64,000 bases of DNA from Myxococcales bacterium (GTDB taxonomy: Bacteria > Myxococcota > UBA727 > JABDBI01): assembly GCA_023248545.1 (NCBI GenBank), contig JAHFEF010000006.1, positions 27,103 to 91,102 on the forward strand, read 5' to 3'. The position numbers and the translations under genes were made by a program. Positions 7,014 to 15,755 of this stretch are shown piece after piece (the stretch's first letter is position 1; each line of letters opens with the position of its first letter). Under the pieces are notes generated by a model. That model did no database searches and was not told the origin of the DNA. It saw nothing but the letters and a program-made list of their open reading frames with translations.

Positions 7014-9439
7014 CACGCAATTTGTTCAATCGATAACTCAGGCTTTAATAACTCTGGCCCTGCTTTTGCGACGCCCTCGATAAACCACTCGTTGTGTTCG
7101 CTGGGATCTAATAGGACTTGGGTGACCCGATAGCAAAGCTCAGACTCTTTTTGGATGCGTGTGTATATTGGCAACCGGGTCGTCGGTCCCCAGATAATTC
7201 GATCATATTGAGCATAATAGTCTGACAAAGCAGGTTCGTAATCGAACTCGGCGATTAATTTTGCTTCGTCGTAATTTTTTTGTGACAGCGCTTTAACTAA
7301 TTGGTGCATCATCGCCCGCACTTCTGCCAGGAATTTCTTCTCGTCGAATGTCCACATAGGCAAAGCAACAGCCAATGCCACTTTGGGCCTCAGCATTTGT
7401 TCCCACTCGGCAATTAAACTGGAGTCTGTCTGAGCCAGAAGTGTTTTCAGATAAGCCGCGATATCTCCCAATGCGTCTGTCTTATAAACTTCTGGGACTG
7501 TCTGAATCAGCGTCTTATACACCAGAGATAAATAACGCAGCAGTACACCCTCGCTGCGCTCTAACCCATAGTCTTTCACGTACTCGTTAAAGGCGCTCAA
7601 ACGCTCGAACATTTCGCGGGCAATCGACTTCGGCTGAATGTTATCGCCGGCCACCCAGGGGTGTTTGTCTTCGAAGGCATTGTAAGTTTCATAAATAAAT
7701 TCCCGCAGGGGTTTTGGGTGCTCGATTTTTTCGAGCTGAGCCATGCGTTCTTCGTACTCGAGTCCTTCAGCGCGCATTTCAGCCATCTTGGCTGTTTTGA
7801 GCTTATCCACTTGGCGCATCAAAATCACTCTCGGATTTTCAGCAATAGATTCGACAAGACTTAAGATATTTAAGGCATATTCAGGATCCGTCTCGTCCAA
7901 CAAGCTCAGAGCATGCAACAAATAGAGTGACAGTGTGTGGTGCAGGGAAAAATCATGCTGCAGGGTCTCATTCACGACCAACCTAGATCCAGCCGCACGA
8001 TTGACAACCAGAGATACCAAGCCAGCATGAATCAGCGATTTCAGCAAAACAGCAGCTTGTCGCCGATTCTTAGACTTATTTTTAGGCGTCTCATGGCTCT
8101 TGGCAATCAGCCTAATCAACTCTTTGTAGCCTGGGTTTGCGTTGCCAACATGCGCTTGCAACAGCGTCATAATAAGGCCGTGTGAAACAACAAAGCGAGA
8201 GACCAGGGGCTCCGGCGTCAAATCGATTAATTTTTGAAAAGTTTTCTCATCCCAATGAACATAGTTCACGGTCGGGGCAGCCTTTTTGACGATTTTTTTC
8301 TTGAGTTTTGGATCCGCGCCGAACCTATTTTCTTGACGTTTGTTTTCAATTACGTGCTCGGGGGCTTGGCACAACACTGAGCCCTCGTCATCGAAGCCCT
8401 TTCGACCGGCTCGACCCGCGATTTGTTTAAAATCCCGAACGCTCAAGATCCCCGTCTTCACACCATCAAACTTGCAAAGCTTGGTGAACAGGACACTTCT
8501 GATGGGTATATTGACACCGACGCCCAGTGTATCAGTGCCCATGATAATTTTTAATAAGCCTGTCTGGGCAAGCTTCTCAACCAAGAGCCTATATTTTGGC
8601 AATATGCCGGCGTTGTGTAACCCAATGCCATGACCCACATAGCGCCGCATTTCTTTTCCAAATGGCGTATCAAATCGAAAACCTTCAAAATAGGTTTCGA
8701 TTTTTTTCTTGTCTTCTTTCGAACTGATATTCACACTCATGGCGTTTTGGGCCTGCTCGACGCATTCGCGTTGCGTAAAGTTCACCACATACACCGGGTA
8801 TCTATTGGAGCTTATTAAACTCGCCAGTGTCTCATGAATAGGCGTCTCGCAATAAGCATAGTCTAGGGGAACCGGGCGTTGTTGGCTCGTCACCACTGCT
8901 GTTTCTTGACCCGTCAGATCTTCTAGAACTTGTTTGATAAAGCCTGGGTCACCCAGTGTCGCCGACATGAGTAAAAAGCGACTCTTGGCCATGATTAACA
9001 AGGGTATTTGCCAGGCGATGCCCCGTTCGGGGTCTGAATAATAGTGAAACTCGTCCATGGTGACATAATCAATCGCTGACTCCGCTCCGCCACGAAGCGC
9101 CAAGTTGGATAGAATCTCAGCCGTGCAGCAAATAATCGGCGCGTCTTTGTTGACGCTGGCATCACCCGTCATCATGCCAATATTTTCAGGACCCAGCGTC
9201 TCACACAATGAAAAAAATTTTTCACTCACCAGCGCTTTGATAGGACACGTATAAAAAGACCGCTTGCCCTCTTGCAGAGCTTTAAAGTGCACAGCCAAAG
9301 CAACCAGTGATTTCCCAGATCCGGTAGGCGTGTTCAAAATCACGTTATTGCCAGCCATAACTTCTAAAATGGCCTCTTCCTGGGCTGGGTAGAGCGTGAT
9401 TTTGTCGCCAACGATTTTTTCTAAGAAAGCGTCTAACAT
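7010..9439 (-). CDS. SKI2-like DEAD/DEAH-box helicase (DUF3516 type)
   Basis: ATP-dependent superfamily-2 helicase of about 809 residues. Motif Q region YPAQEEAIL, Walker A TPTGSGKS, Walker B VTMDEFHYY, motif III SATLGD and motif VI QIAGRAGRKG are all present, followed by a long helical C-terminal region of the kind called DUF3516. Relatives act on RNA or DNA in the cytoplasm; the precise substrate is not known. I place the start at the ATG at 9439, where the family's N-terminus (LDAFLEKIV) begins. In-frame starts at 9451 and 9466 would run closer to, or into, the divergent gene. No strong ribosome site is visible. Confidence 0.85.
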   Translation of the reverse strand: MLDAFLEKIVGDKITLYPAQEEAILEVMAGNNVILNTPTGSGKSLVALAVHFKALQEGKRSFYTCPIKALVSEKFFSLCETLGPENIGMMTGDASVNKDAPIICCTAEILSNLALRGGAESAIDYVTMDEFHYYSDPERGIAWQIPLLIMAKSRFLLMSATLGDPGFIKQVLEDLTGQETAVVTSQQRPVPLDYAYCETPIHETLASLISSNRYPVYVVNFTQRECVEQAQNAMSVNISSKEDKKKIETYFEGFRFDTPFGKEMRRYVGHGIGLHNAGILPKYRLLVEKLAQTGLLKIIMGTDTLGVGVNIPIRSVLFTKLCKFDGVKTGILSVRDFKQIAGRAGRKGFDDEGSVLCQAPEHVIENKRQENRFGADPKLKKKIVKKAAPTVNYVHWDEKTFQKLIDLTPEPLVSRFVVSHGLIMTLLQAHVGNANPGYKELIRLIAKSHETPKNKSKNRRQAAVLLKSLIHAGLVSLVVNRAAGSRLVVNETLQHDFSLHHTLSLYLLHALSLLDETDPEYALNILSLVESIAENPRVILMRQVDKLKTAKMAEMRAEGLEYEERMAQLEKIEHPKPLREFIYETYNAFEDKHPWVAGDNIQPKSIAREMFERLSAFNEYVKDYGLERSEGVLLRYLSLVYKTLIQTVPEVYKTDALGDIAAYLKTLLAQTDSSLIAEWEQMLRPKVALAVALPMWTFDEKKFLAEVRAMMHQLVKALSQKNYDEAKLIAEFDYEPALSDYYAQYDRIIWGPTTRLPIYTRIQKESELCYRVTQVLLDPSEHNEWFIEGVAKAGPELLKPELSIEQIAC

Positions 9440-9487
9440 GTTGGCGCCCATAGCACATTGGCACAAAATAGCTTAAGCATCGTATCC

Positions 9488-10198
9488 ATGCGTTTTCTAA
9501 TTCTCCTTTTCCCACTGTTTGTCCACGCCGAAGTCATCGATAAAATTATCGCGATCGTGAACAAAGAGCCCATCTTGGCGAGCCAAATCAACCCTAGGGC
9601 TGACTTGGAAACGCTGATAGATGACGTGTTGATTGCCCTGGAAATCAAAAAATTAGGCTTGGATGTCTCCGACACTGAAATCGATCTGACAGTTTCGAAC
9701 CTGATGAAGCAGCATAATTTAACGCCTGCGAATTTTGAAACAGCTCTCAAAGAAAGCAATGGCATGACGTTGACCGAGTACCGAGAATTTTTGAGAAAGC
9801 AGCTGTTTAAAAGAAATCTGATTCAAAACAAAGTCAAAAGTCGTATCTCAGCACAAGCCGGCTCTGAAATTCGAGTCGAAGCCGAGCAGGCAGAGTTTAA
9901 AACCCAAGCTGAAGCCCTCGAAGCGCTCAAAAATAACACCGTTGTGTTTCAGGATTTGGGAACGATTTCAAAAAAGGACTTGCTGCCAGAATTCGCCAAA
10001 GTTGTTTTTGCACTCAAAGAAGGCGAGACGTCGAGACCCATGAAATCTTCTCAAGGATTTATTGTCATCAAAGTTCGAAAAAGATTTGAAATCCCCCTTG
10101 AGAAAGTTGACAAGCAACGGTACGACCAGGAACTTGAAACCGCGTTTAAGCGTTATGTGAAAGAACTACGGGCATCAGCCTATATTGAGAGAAAGTGA
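9488..10198 (+). CDS. SurA-like periplasmic chaperone with parvulin domain
   Basis: Signal peptide MRFLILLFPLFVHA, a helical N-terminal domain of SurA type (VIDKIIAIVNKEPILASQI, then TEIDLTVSNLMKQHNL), and one parvulin-like domain. Family features of the latter are FQDLGTISKKDLLPEFAKVVFAL and SSQGFIVIKVR. SurA-type proteins help outer-membrane proteins fold. At 236 residues, with one parvulin domain, it is shorter than E. coli SurA. The start at 9488 puts the signal peptide first. The NYN gene begins directly after its stop, which suggests an operon. Confidence 0.75.
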   Translation: MRFLILLFPLFVHAEVIDKIIAIVNKEPILASQINPRADLETLIDDVLIALEIKKLGLDVSDTEIDLTVSNLMKQHNLTPANFETALKESNGMTLTEYREFLRKQLFKRNLIQNKVKSRISAQAGSEIRVEAEQAEFKTQAEALEALKNNTVVFQDLGTISKKDLLPEFAKVVFALKEGETSRPMKSSQGFIVIKVRKRFEIPLEKVDKQRYDQELETAFKRYVKELRASAYIERK

Positions 10199-10204
10199 GT
10201 GAAT

Positions 10205-11074
10205 ATGAAGGTTGCGCTCTTTTTTGACGGAAAAAACTTTTATTCTGGTTGGCGGGAAGCCGCCCGAGGCCGACGCATTGATTTTGCGAAACTTTCTGAA
10301 TGGTTGGTCACCAAAGCCAAAGGCTCTTCCCTGTGGGGCGCCTATTATTACACGGCTGTTGAAGATACCGGCCTTTCAACCACCGATGCACAACAAAAAT
10401 TGTCAGGCTTTTTAGACATGCTCGAGACGCAGCCTGGTTTCTTTGTGCATACGTTCAAGCGCAAGATTGGCTCACTCGCGTGCCAAGAATGCAACGCCGA
10501 GAACCGCTATTCGATCGAAAAAGAAGTCGACACCAGCATGGTGGCCCACATGGTGCGCCTCGCCGCCGTTGGCGCCTACGACACGCTCGTGCTCATGTCT
10601 GGCGACGCAGATTATGCACCCGCAATCGACGCCGTGCGTGCACTTGGCAAACAAGCGTATATTGCCAGTTGGGGCGGTACCGGTGTCAGTAAACGTATTC
10701 GTAATGTCGCGTTTGATCACATCGACATGCTCAATGGCATCTCGTTCTTTGAACGCGAAATGACTGACGAGGATCTCTACGCAGATTATCTTGACCCAGA
10801 TGACACAGTGACAGAGATTGCCGAAGTGACAGGCGATGAAGCCATGGATGCCTTCCTAGCGGAGCTAGAGCAAGCACAAAGCAAATTTAGTGGCGGCTAT
10901 GTTGGCCTAGGCTATTTCTTGACCCGTTGGCGCTCTACCCACCTAGACACAACCCCCGATGTTCGGAGACGGGTTCTTGATAAACTACTGGCTGAAGGGT
11001 TTGTCGAAACCTACAATGCCCCCGATGGTGCGCTGGCCATCCGAGTCTCGGAGCGTGCCGCAAATGCAATCTAG
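10205..11074 (+). CDS. NYN-domain protein (LabA/DUF88-like putative ribonuclease)
   Basis: The N-terminal 170 residues form a NYN (PIN-like) fold with the expected acidic residues: FFDGKNFY near the start, EKEVDTSM in the middle, and LMSGDADYAPAI. In this family the clustered Asp residues bind a metal and are thought to cleave RNA. The middle has a CQEC pair. The C-terminal part (about 215-288) looks like a small winged-helix or OST-HTH-type domain. The start is ATG 10205; a GTG at 10199, touching the upstream stop codon, is also possible. A short TAGTTGC/GCAACTA stem overlaps the stop codon. Confidence 0.75.
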   Translation: MKVALFFDGKNFYSGWREAARGRRIDFAKLSEWLVTKAKGSSLWGAYYYTAVEDTGLSTTDAQQKLSGFLDMLETQPGFFVHTFKRKIGSLACQECNAENRYSIEKEVDTSMVAHMVRLAAVGAYDTLVLMSGDADYAPAIDAVRALGKQAYIASWGGTGVSKRIRNVAFDHIDMLNGISFFEREMTDEDLYADYLDPDDTVTEIAEVTGDEAMDAFLAELEQAQSKFSGGYVGLGYFLTRWRSTHLDTTPDVRRRVLDKLLAEGFVETYNAPDGALAIRVSERAANAI

Positions 11075-11114
11075 TTGCAAAAGCAACTAAGATCCTCTAC
11101 AGAAAGCGGTTCTT

Positions 11115-12206
11115 ATGTTCAGAATCGCTTTTTTACTGGGGCTTATGGCCCTGCCTATCTACGCGGAATCGTTGGAAGAACGCGTTGAAAAATTAGAAGA
11201 CAAAGTCAACGCGCCACAACTTAGAGCCAATCTATTTAACCCTGGCCTGACAGTATTCGGCAACTTCTTGGCTTGCGGCGGCCAGAGCTGCGACAGTATT
11301 TTCCAGCTCCGAGAGGTTGAACTCGATTTGAGAGCCAGCATCGACCCCTGGGCAGATGGCGTCGCGATCATTGCTTTTGAGCCTGCGCATCAGGAAGTCG
11401 AAATTGAAGAAGGCTACGTGGTCATTAAAAAGCTGCCTATTTTAGACGATGCCCCGTGGGGACTGACGCTTAAAGTGGGTCGCTATCTTCAGCCCTTTGG
11501 ACGCTTCAATCAGATCCACATGCATGATCTGCCTCAAATCACCCAACCTGCAGCAGTCCAAGCCTTCTTAAGTGATCATGCTTTTGCAAAAAATGGCATC
11601 TCGGCTGAGTTTTTTATCCCGACGCCGGGCGAAACGAATTCTCTCAGGCTCAACTTAAATTTGATCAACGGGGGTGGATTGCCTTTCAAGAAAGTCGAAG
11701 ACCCTCGGTACCCAGCTGGCCTGGCACACATGGCTTGGTTTTGGGACTTGGCGTTGGAGCATGATTTGGAAGTGGGGCTATCCACTTATCTGGAAAATAA
11801 TCCGATGCCAGGCACCCAACTGATCCAGCTTTATGGCACGGATATTAACTACAAGTGGCGACCGTACAAACAGGGTGAAAAACGCTCTCTCTTGATTGGC
11901 GGCGAGTTGTTTGTTGTAAATGGTGTCAAGGGTTTGAATGGCTATTGGCCACTCGGCGGCTTTGTTTGGACACAGTATCAGATCAACCAATGGTTCTACC
12001 CTGGCGTTCGGTACAGCTATTATCAGGGTGTGAATCAAGATAACCCCAATCACGCCGTCGGCGCTTTTCTGACTTATTATACAACCGAATTTTTACGCCT
12101 GCGCGCCGGATATCAATGGGACAACTACAGCCAAAATCAGTTCTTGTTTGAAATCAACTTCGTCATGGGCTCGCATCCGGTTGAGCCTTACTGGGTAAAT
12201 CGATGA
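11115..12206 (+). CDS. Outer-membrane porin-like beta-barrel protein
   Basis: Signal peptide MFRIAFLLGLMALPIYA, a short coiled-coil (SLEERVEKLEDKV) and then alternating hydrophobic-polar strands to an aromatic-rich C-terminus, typical of a trimeric porin-type barrel. The 363 residues fit. The gene overlaps the next one by four bases (ATGA), and that gene encodes a metal-binding lipoprotein-type receptor. The pair may therefore carry zinc or manganese across the outer membrane and periplasm. That role is inferred from the operon only. Confidence 0.65.
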   Translation: MFRIAFLLGLMALPIYAESLEERVEKLEDKVNAPQLRANLFNPGLTVFGNFLACGGQSCDSIFQLREVELDLRASIDPWADGVAIIAFEPAHQEVEIEEGYVVIKKLPILDDAPWGLTLKVGRYLQPFGRFNQIHMHDLPQITQPAAVQAFLSDHAFAKNGISAEFFIPTPGETNSLRLNLNLINGGGLPFKKVEDPRYPAGLAHMAWFWDLALEHDLEVGLSTYLENNPMPGTQLIQLYGTDINYKWRPYKQGEKRSLLIGGELFVVNGVKGLNGYWPLGGFVWTQYQINQWFYPGVRYSYYQGVNQDNPNHAVGAFLTYYTTEFLRLRAGYQWDNYSQNQFLFEINFVMGSHPVEPYWVNR

Positions 12207-13078
12207 GAAAATTAGTCTTGCTGCTGGTGTTTGCGCAAACCCTCTGGGCATTGCCGATAAAAATTATCACGACGCTGCCAGTTTTAAAAAACATCACCGA
12301 AGAAATCGGTCAAAATCGAGTGTCTGTTCAAAGCCTGGCAGAACCGAGCCAAGATGCCCATTTTGTTCAACCCAAGCCTACTTTTATGAAAAAGGTTCGC
12401 GAGGCTGATCTGTTTATTGAAGTCGGCTTGGAATTAGAACTCTGGGGTCAGAAGGTAATAGATAGTGCAGGCAATCCTAAAGTCCAAATAGGCCAACCCG
12501 GTCGCGTTTTTGCGTCGGCAGGTGTGCCCACACTCGAAATTCCACAGGTATTATCGAGGCAACTTGGGGACGTTCACCCGTATGGAAACCCGCATATCTG
12601 GCTAGACCCTGTGCTGGTCAAAAAAATGGCCAAAAATATTTGCGCGGGTCTCGTCGCTGTCGATTACGAAGGCCTGGCTTTCTATGAAAAAAACTTGAAG
12701 ACCTATCAGGATAAAATCGACCAGGCTTTGGTTGCTTGGGAAAAAAAAGCTGCGCAGATCTCCAATAAAAAGCTTGTGACTTATCACAGGAGCTGGAGCT
12801 ATTTCGCCAAACGCTTTGGATTTGAAGTCTTGGGGCAAATTGAGGTCAAGCCTGGCATCCCCCCTACTCCAAAACACCGTGACGAGATTATTTTGCTCAT
12901 GAAAGAAGCGGGCGTGAAGACCATTTTAGCCGAGCTGTTTTATGATCGAACACCCTCTGAGTATATCGCCAAAAGAACAGACGCAAAAATTGTCCAAGTG
13001 CCAATTGACGTCGGTGCTGTTCCAGAAGCGAAAGATTATTTCTCATTAATCAGCTATATTTTGGACAAGCTATCTTAG
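12203..13078 (+). CDS. Zinc/manganese ABC transporter substrate-binding protein (ZnuA/cluster 9 family)
   Basis: Signal peptide MRKLVLLLVFAQTLWA, then a cluster-9 binding-protein fold. Expected metal ligands are present as His in DAHFVQP, His in NPHIWLDP and His in TYHRSWSYF, with a final acidic ligand likely in ELFYDRT. The His-rich loop found in many ZnuA proteins is missing, so manganese or zinc cannot be separated by sequence. It is translationally coupled to the porin-like gene upstream. No permease or ATPase gene of this system is nearby. The last bases overlap the convergent dioxygenase gene. Confidence 0.8.
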   Translation: MRKLVLLLVFAQTLWALPIKIITTLPVLKNITEEIGQNRVSVQSLAEPSQDAHFVQPKPTFMKKVREADLFIEVGLELELWGQKVIDSAGNPKVQIGQPGRVFASAGVPTLEIPQVLSRQLGDVHPYGNPHIWLDPVLVKKMAKNICAGLVAVDYEGLAFYEKNLKTYQDKIDQALVAWEKKAAQISNKKLVTYHRSWSYFAKRFGFEVLGQIEVKPGIPPTPKHRDEIILLMKEAGVKTILAELFYDRTPSEYIAKRTDAKIVQVPIDVGAVPEAKDYFSLISYILDKLS

Positions 13079-13906
13079 TCCCAGCTCTGCCAATCTATCA
13101 TTCAAAAAATCATCAGCGGTTCGGGTGCCTGTCAAATGGGCATCTTTACGCGGATGCATGAAAAACGGCATCGAGTAGCGCGGTATTTTAGCCGCCTCGC
13201 CCTGGGGATTGATCACTCGATGTGTGGTTGCCTTGTAATAACCAGCAGTTGCAATGTCCAACATTTCAGCCGTGTTAATAATCATATCTCCAGGACCACA
13301 CTGAACATCGTGCCACACCCCATGAATATCTTTGACTTGTAAGCCCGGTGCTGTCCCAGCAGGCAACAGCGTAATTAGGTTCATGTCTTCGTGGGCCGCC
13401 GATCGCACAGCTCCTGCTTGCTCAGAACCTGTTAGTGGCGGATAATAAATCGGACGCAATAAGTGTTCTTGGCTGCCAGTCACCATACCCCGAAGCGACC
13501 CGACTAATTTTTCACGGGCAATATGAGGCATTTGATTTTCGATCCAGTCAAGCAAGATGTCTGCCAACGTGAGCATTTCAGCCCGAATTTGCTGTGTATT
13601 TTTTCGAACTGGCACCGGGCACTGAGCGATATCGCGAACGTTATAAAACTCTTTGAGATCTTTGAGCCCATATCCTTTGGCAGTCTCAGATTTGCTGGCG
13701 GGGACATAACCCATCTGAGTTTCGGGGTTAAACATAAAATCCCAGCGACTATCTGACGCAAAAAACGCCGCCCAATCCGCATAAGTCTCTGAGATCAAAT
13801 TAAGGTTAATCGGATGATTCACCAAAACGGCAAAGCCAGTTTCAAGCAAAGAATCGCTGAACTGTTTGGCAGCGTCGGGCTTTGAATAATCAACCAGTCC
13901 TAGCAT
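13070..13906 (-). CDS. 2-oxoglutarate/Fe(II)-dependent dioxygenase (isopenicillin-N-synthase family)
   Basis: About 278 residues with the IPNS-type arrangement: an N-terminal DIOX_N region (TGFAVLVNHPIN), and an iron triad of HED in SAAHEDMN and His in ATTHRVINP. The RYS motif for 2-oxoglutarate follows (PRYSMPFF). Members oxidise small molecules; the substrate cannot be told from sequence. The start at 13906 has a GGGGAG ribosome site made from the end of the upstream lipase gene, two bases away, so these two genes are coupled. An upstream in-frame extension to 13990 would overlap the lipase gene and lacks family similarity. Confidence 0.8.
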   Translation of the reverse strand: MLGLVDYSKPDAAKQFSDSLLETGFAVLVNHPINLNLISETYADWAAFFASDSRWDFMFNPETQMGYVPASKSETAKGYGLKDLKEFYNVRDIAQCPVPVRKNTQQIRAEMLTLADILLDWIENQMPHIAREKLVGSLRGMVTGSQEHLLRPIYYPPLTGSEQAGAVRSAAHEDMNLITLLPAGTAPGLQVKDIHGVWHDVQCGPGDMIINTAEMLDIATAGYYKATTHRVINPQGEAAKIPRYSMPFFMHPRKDAHLTGTRTADDFLNDRLAELGLR

Positions 13907-13908
13907 AA

Positions 13909-14808
13909 TTAATCTCCCCATTGGCTCACTAACCCAAAAACGGCCCGCGTAAAAGCTTTTCTTTCTTTTTTTGAGAACCCACTGACCCAAGGTATTACAA
14001 GGCCAAAATGATCAGCCTGAACAACACCCAAATCGATACCGATCCGAGAATCCAATTGAGCATTAACAGGAATCAAGCCGTCGCTGTGGCCATGAATTTC
14101 TGGCTGATGCTGCGTAATCCCTAAAACAAGCTGCAAGCAATAGCTGTGATCTTCCGACTTTGAAGCGCTACGCACATAAAAAATTCGATTGGATACAAAA
14201 TCATGTTTGGCTTCATCGGTGATAGCTGCATGATAATGCTCAAACGCCAGGTCAAAAACGGTTTTAGCTCCGACTTCGCTGAGGGTCTCCGTCTCCAATC
14301 CCGTAATCGCTTTTATTGCTTCGTAGCAAATCCAGCGTGATGGTTCGTTCGCAACTGGCGCTCCCTGAATCGGCGCTTGAATCAAGATTATCCGTTCCAC
14401 GCAGCCTTCTAATATTAAATCCGGATATTCCAAAATCACATGCAAGATCTCAGCAGCTCCCTTACTATGACCGACCAAAATCAATGGCTTTTGATGTTCA
14501 AAATGGGTTTTTAAAATATGCTCCTTCAAGATTTGTGAATTTTCTGGGATCGAGTTTCTTGAAGAGGGGCCGAAATAAGAACTTTCCCCACCCAACTCAT
14601 GTTCTACAGCCTCGCGATTGTCCGAAAAATAGCCAGGCACCAGCTTGGCCAACCCGTTTAAGATCCCACCCACAAACAGCACGTGCTTGCCTTTGAGCCT
14701 CTCTATATAAACGGCTTCGCCTTCTATCTCTTGCCGCCACAATTCCTGCAACGCAGGCGATGCTGCCTGCAGTTCTACGACGCATAAGAATAGCCAGAGC
14801 TTCCACAT
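13909..14808 (-). CDS. Secreted alpha/beta-hydrolase (lipase-like)
   Basis: Signal peptide MWKLWLFLCVVELQA, then an alpha/beta-hydrolase domain of about 285 residues. The nucleophile elbow GHSKGAAE carries the catalytic Ser. A C-terminal ADHFGLV probably supplies the His, and an Asp in HSDGLIPVNAQ is a likely third member. The HVLFVGGILNGL segment is typical of the first beta strand and oxyanion region. The substrate is unknown; lipid or ester is likely. Its position between folE and the dioxygenase on the same strand suggests a three-gene unit. Confidence 0.65.
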   Translation of the reverse strand: MWKLWLFLCVVELQAASPALQELWRQEIEGEAVYIERLKGKHVLFVGGILNGLAKLVPGYFSDNREAVEHELGGESSYFGPSSRNSIPENSQILKEHILKTHFEHQKPLILVGHSKGAAEILHVILEYPDLILEGCVERIILIQAPIQGAPVANEPSRWICYEAIKAITGLETETLSEVGAKTVFDLAFEHYHAAITDEAKHDFVSNRIFYVRSASKSEDHSYCLQLVLGITQHQPEIHGHSDGLIPVNAQLDSRIGIDLGVVQADHFGLVIPWVSGFSKKERKAFTRAVFGLVSQWGD

Positions 14809-14839
14809 GAAAGTGGTAAGAACGCTCTTGGGCCAATGG

Positions 14840-15343
14840 TTATTCCCGAGATCCGCAGGTCACCTGAGTTCTCAATTCCTGTCCATTCATGCAACAGTGA
14901 CGTGCCTGTATCTCAACTTTGACCCATTTAGGTTCGAGAACCCCAAATATAACATCCGCAATTTGCGCTGTCAGGTTTTCTTGCAGCTGCAAACGCTTGG
15001 CATAGGCGTCAATCACCTGGCCAAATGCGCCTGCACCCGTAATAAAAACCTGCGGTTCATAGGAAATATTCACAGCCCCCAAAAATGGCAGGAAAGTATG
15101 TTCGCAAAGAGATACAAAAGAGATATTCGGCACTTCAATCATGCCGCGATACGTCGATGCTCCACATCGTTCTCTTCGAAGAATTACAGCCGGTTCTTGC
15201 TCATAACCTTTGGTCAGATCCGAAAAAGCGCGAGCGGCTAACAGTGGCGTTTTTTCTAAGCCGGGCCGTTTAGAGTCGTCGCCAATTTTGCTCAAAAGAT
15301 TATAAAAAATTAATTCCAGTCGTGCATGATGAGATTCAGTCAT
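14840..15343 (-). CDS. folE: GTP cyclohydrolase I-like protein (FolE), zinc site altered
   Basis: Homologous over its length to FolE, which makes dihydroneopterin triphosphate from GTP in folate and tetrahydrobiopterin synthesis. Conserved parts include KRPGLEKTPLLAA, DAYAKRLQLQENLTAQIAD and ARHCCM. However the normal CEHH zinc motif reads CEHT, so the His113 equivalent is Thr. The GLSK substrate loop reads GAGA, and the C-terminus ends early at CGSRE. It may be a diverged or inactive member. The start ATG 15343 gives 167 residues; longer in-frame starts would overlap the divergent yceD gene. The lipase follows on the same strand. Confidence 0.75.
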   Translation of the reverse strand: MTESHHARLELIFYNLLSKIGDDSKRPGLEKTPLLAARAFSDLTKGYEQEPAVILRRERCGASTYRGMIEVPNISFVSLCEHTFLPFLGAVNISYEPQVFITGAGAFGQVIDAYAKRLQLQENLTAQIADVIFGVLEPKWVKVEIQARHCCMNGQELRTQVTCGSRE

Positions 15344-15386
15344 AGCTTGACAAGCTAACGTAAGTCCGGAAACCTGCCAACTCCCC

Positions 15387-15755
15387 ATGAATGCAATCAA
15401 ATTTGAACACATCCCCGATACAGGCCTGACTCTCGAAGAAGATTTGAGTGCCGATGTAATTTCAAACATTTTGGACGAACCCAACCGTGAACTTTGTTAC
15501 AAAGCCACAAAACCTACGCACGTCGTGTTTAACTTAGAACGCAAGGGCAAAGATGTTCTGCTGACGGGTGGCGGCGAATTTGCGCTCTCGCACCCCTGCG
15601 TGCGCTGCCTTGAACCTGTTGAAATCAACCATGAGCTCATATTCGACGTCAAGCTGGAACATCCCAAAGAGATCAATTTAGAAGAGTGCTTACGCGAAGA
15701 GCTTTTCTTGGAGCTGCCGGGTTATCCCGCTTGTGTACCGTCGTGTTTGATATGA
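15387..15755 (+). CDS. YceD/DUF177 protein
   Basis: 122 residues with the DUF177 signature region ALSHPCVRCLEPVEI and an acidic C-terminus. In many bacteria yceD is cotranscribed with rpmF (ribosomal protein L32) and the protein has been linked to 23S rRNA accumulation. Here rpmF does not follow; instead the menA-like gene overlaps the stop by four bases (ATGA). The start ATG is 43 bases from the divergent folE start. Confidence 0.75.
   Translation: MNAIKFEHIPDTGLTLEEDLSADVISNILDEPNRELCYKATKPTHVVFNLERKGKDVLLTGGGEFALSHPCVRCLEPVEINHELIFDVKLEHPKEINLEECLREELFLELPGYPACVPSCLI

Noticed and set aside
11072..11089. TAGTTGC/GCAACTA stem as a rho-independent terminator
   Set aside because: No T-run follows and the porin gene starts shortly after, so read-through is likely.
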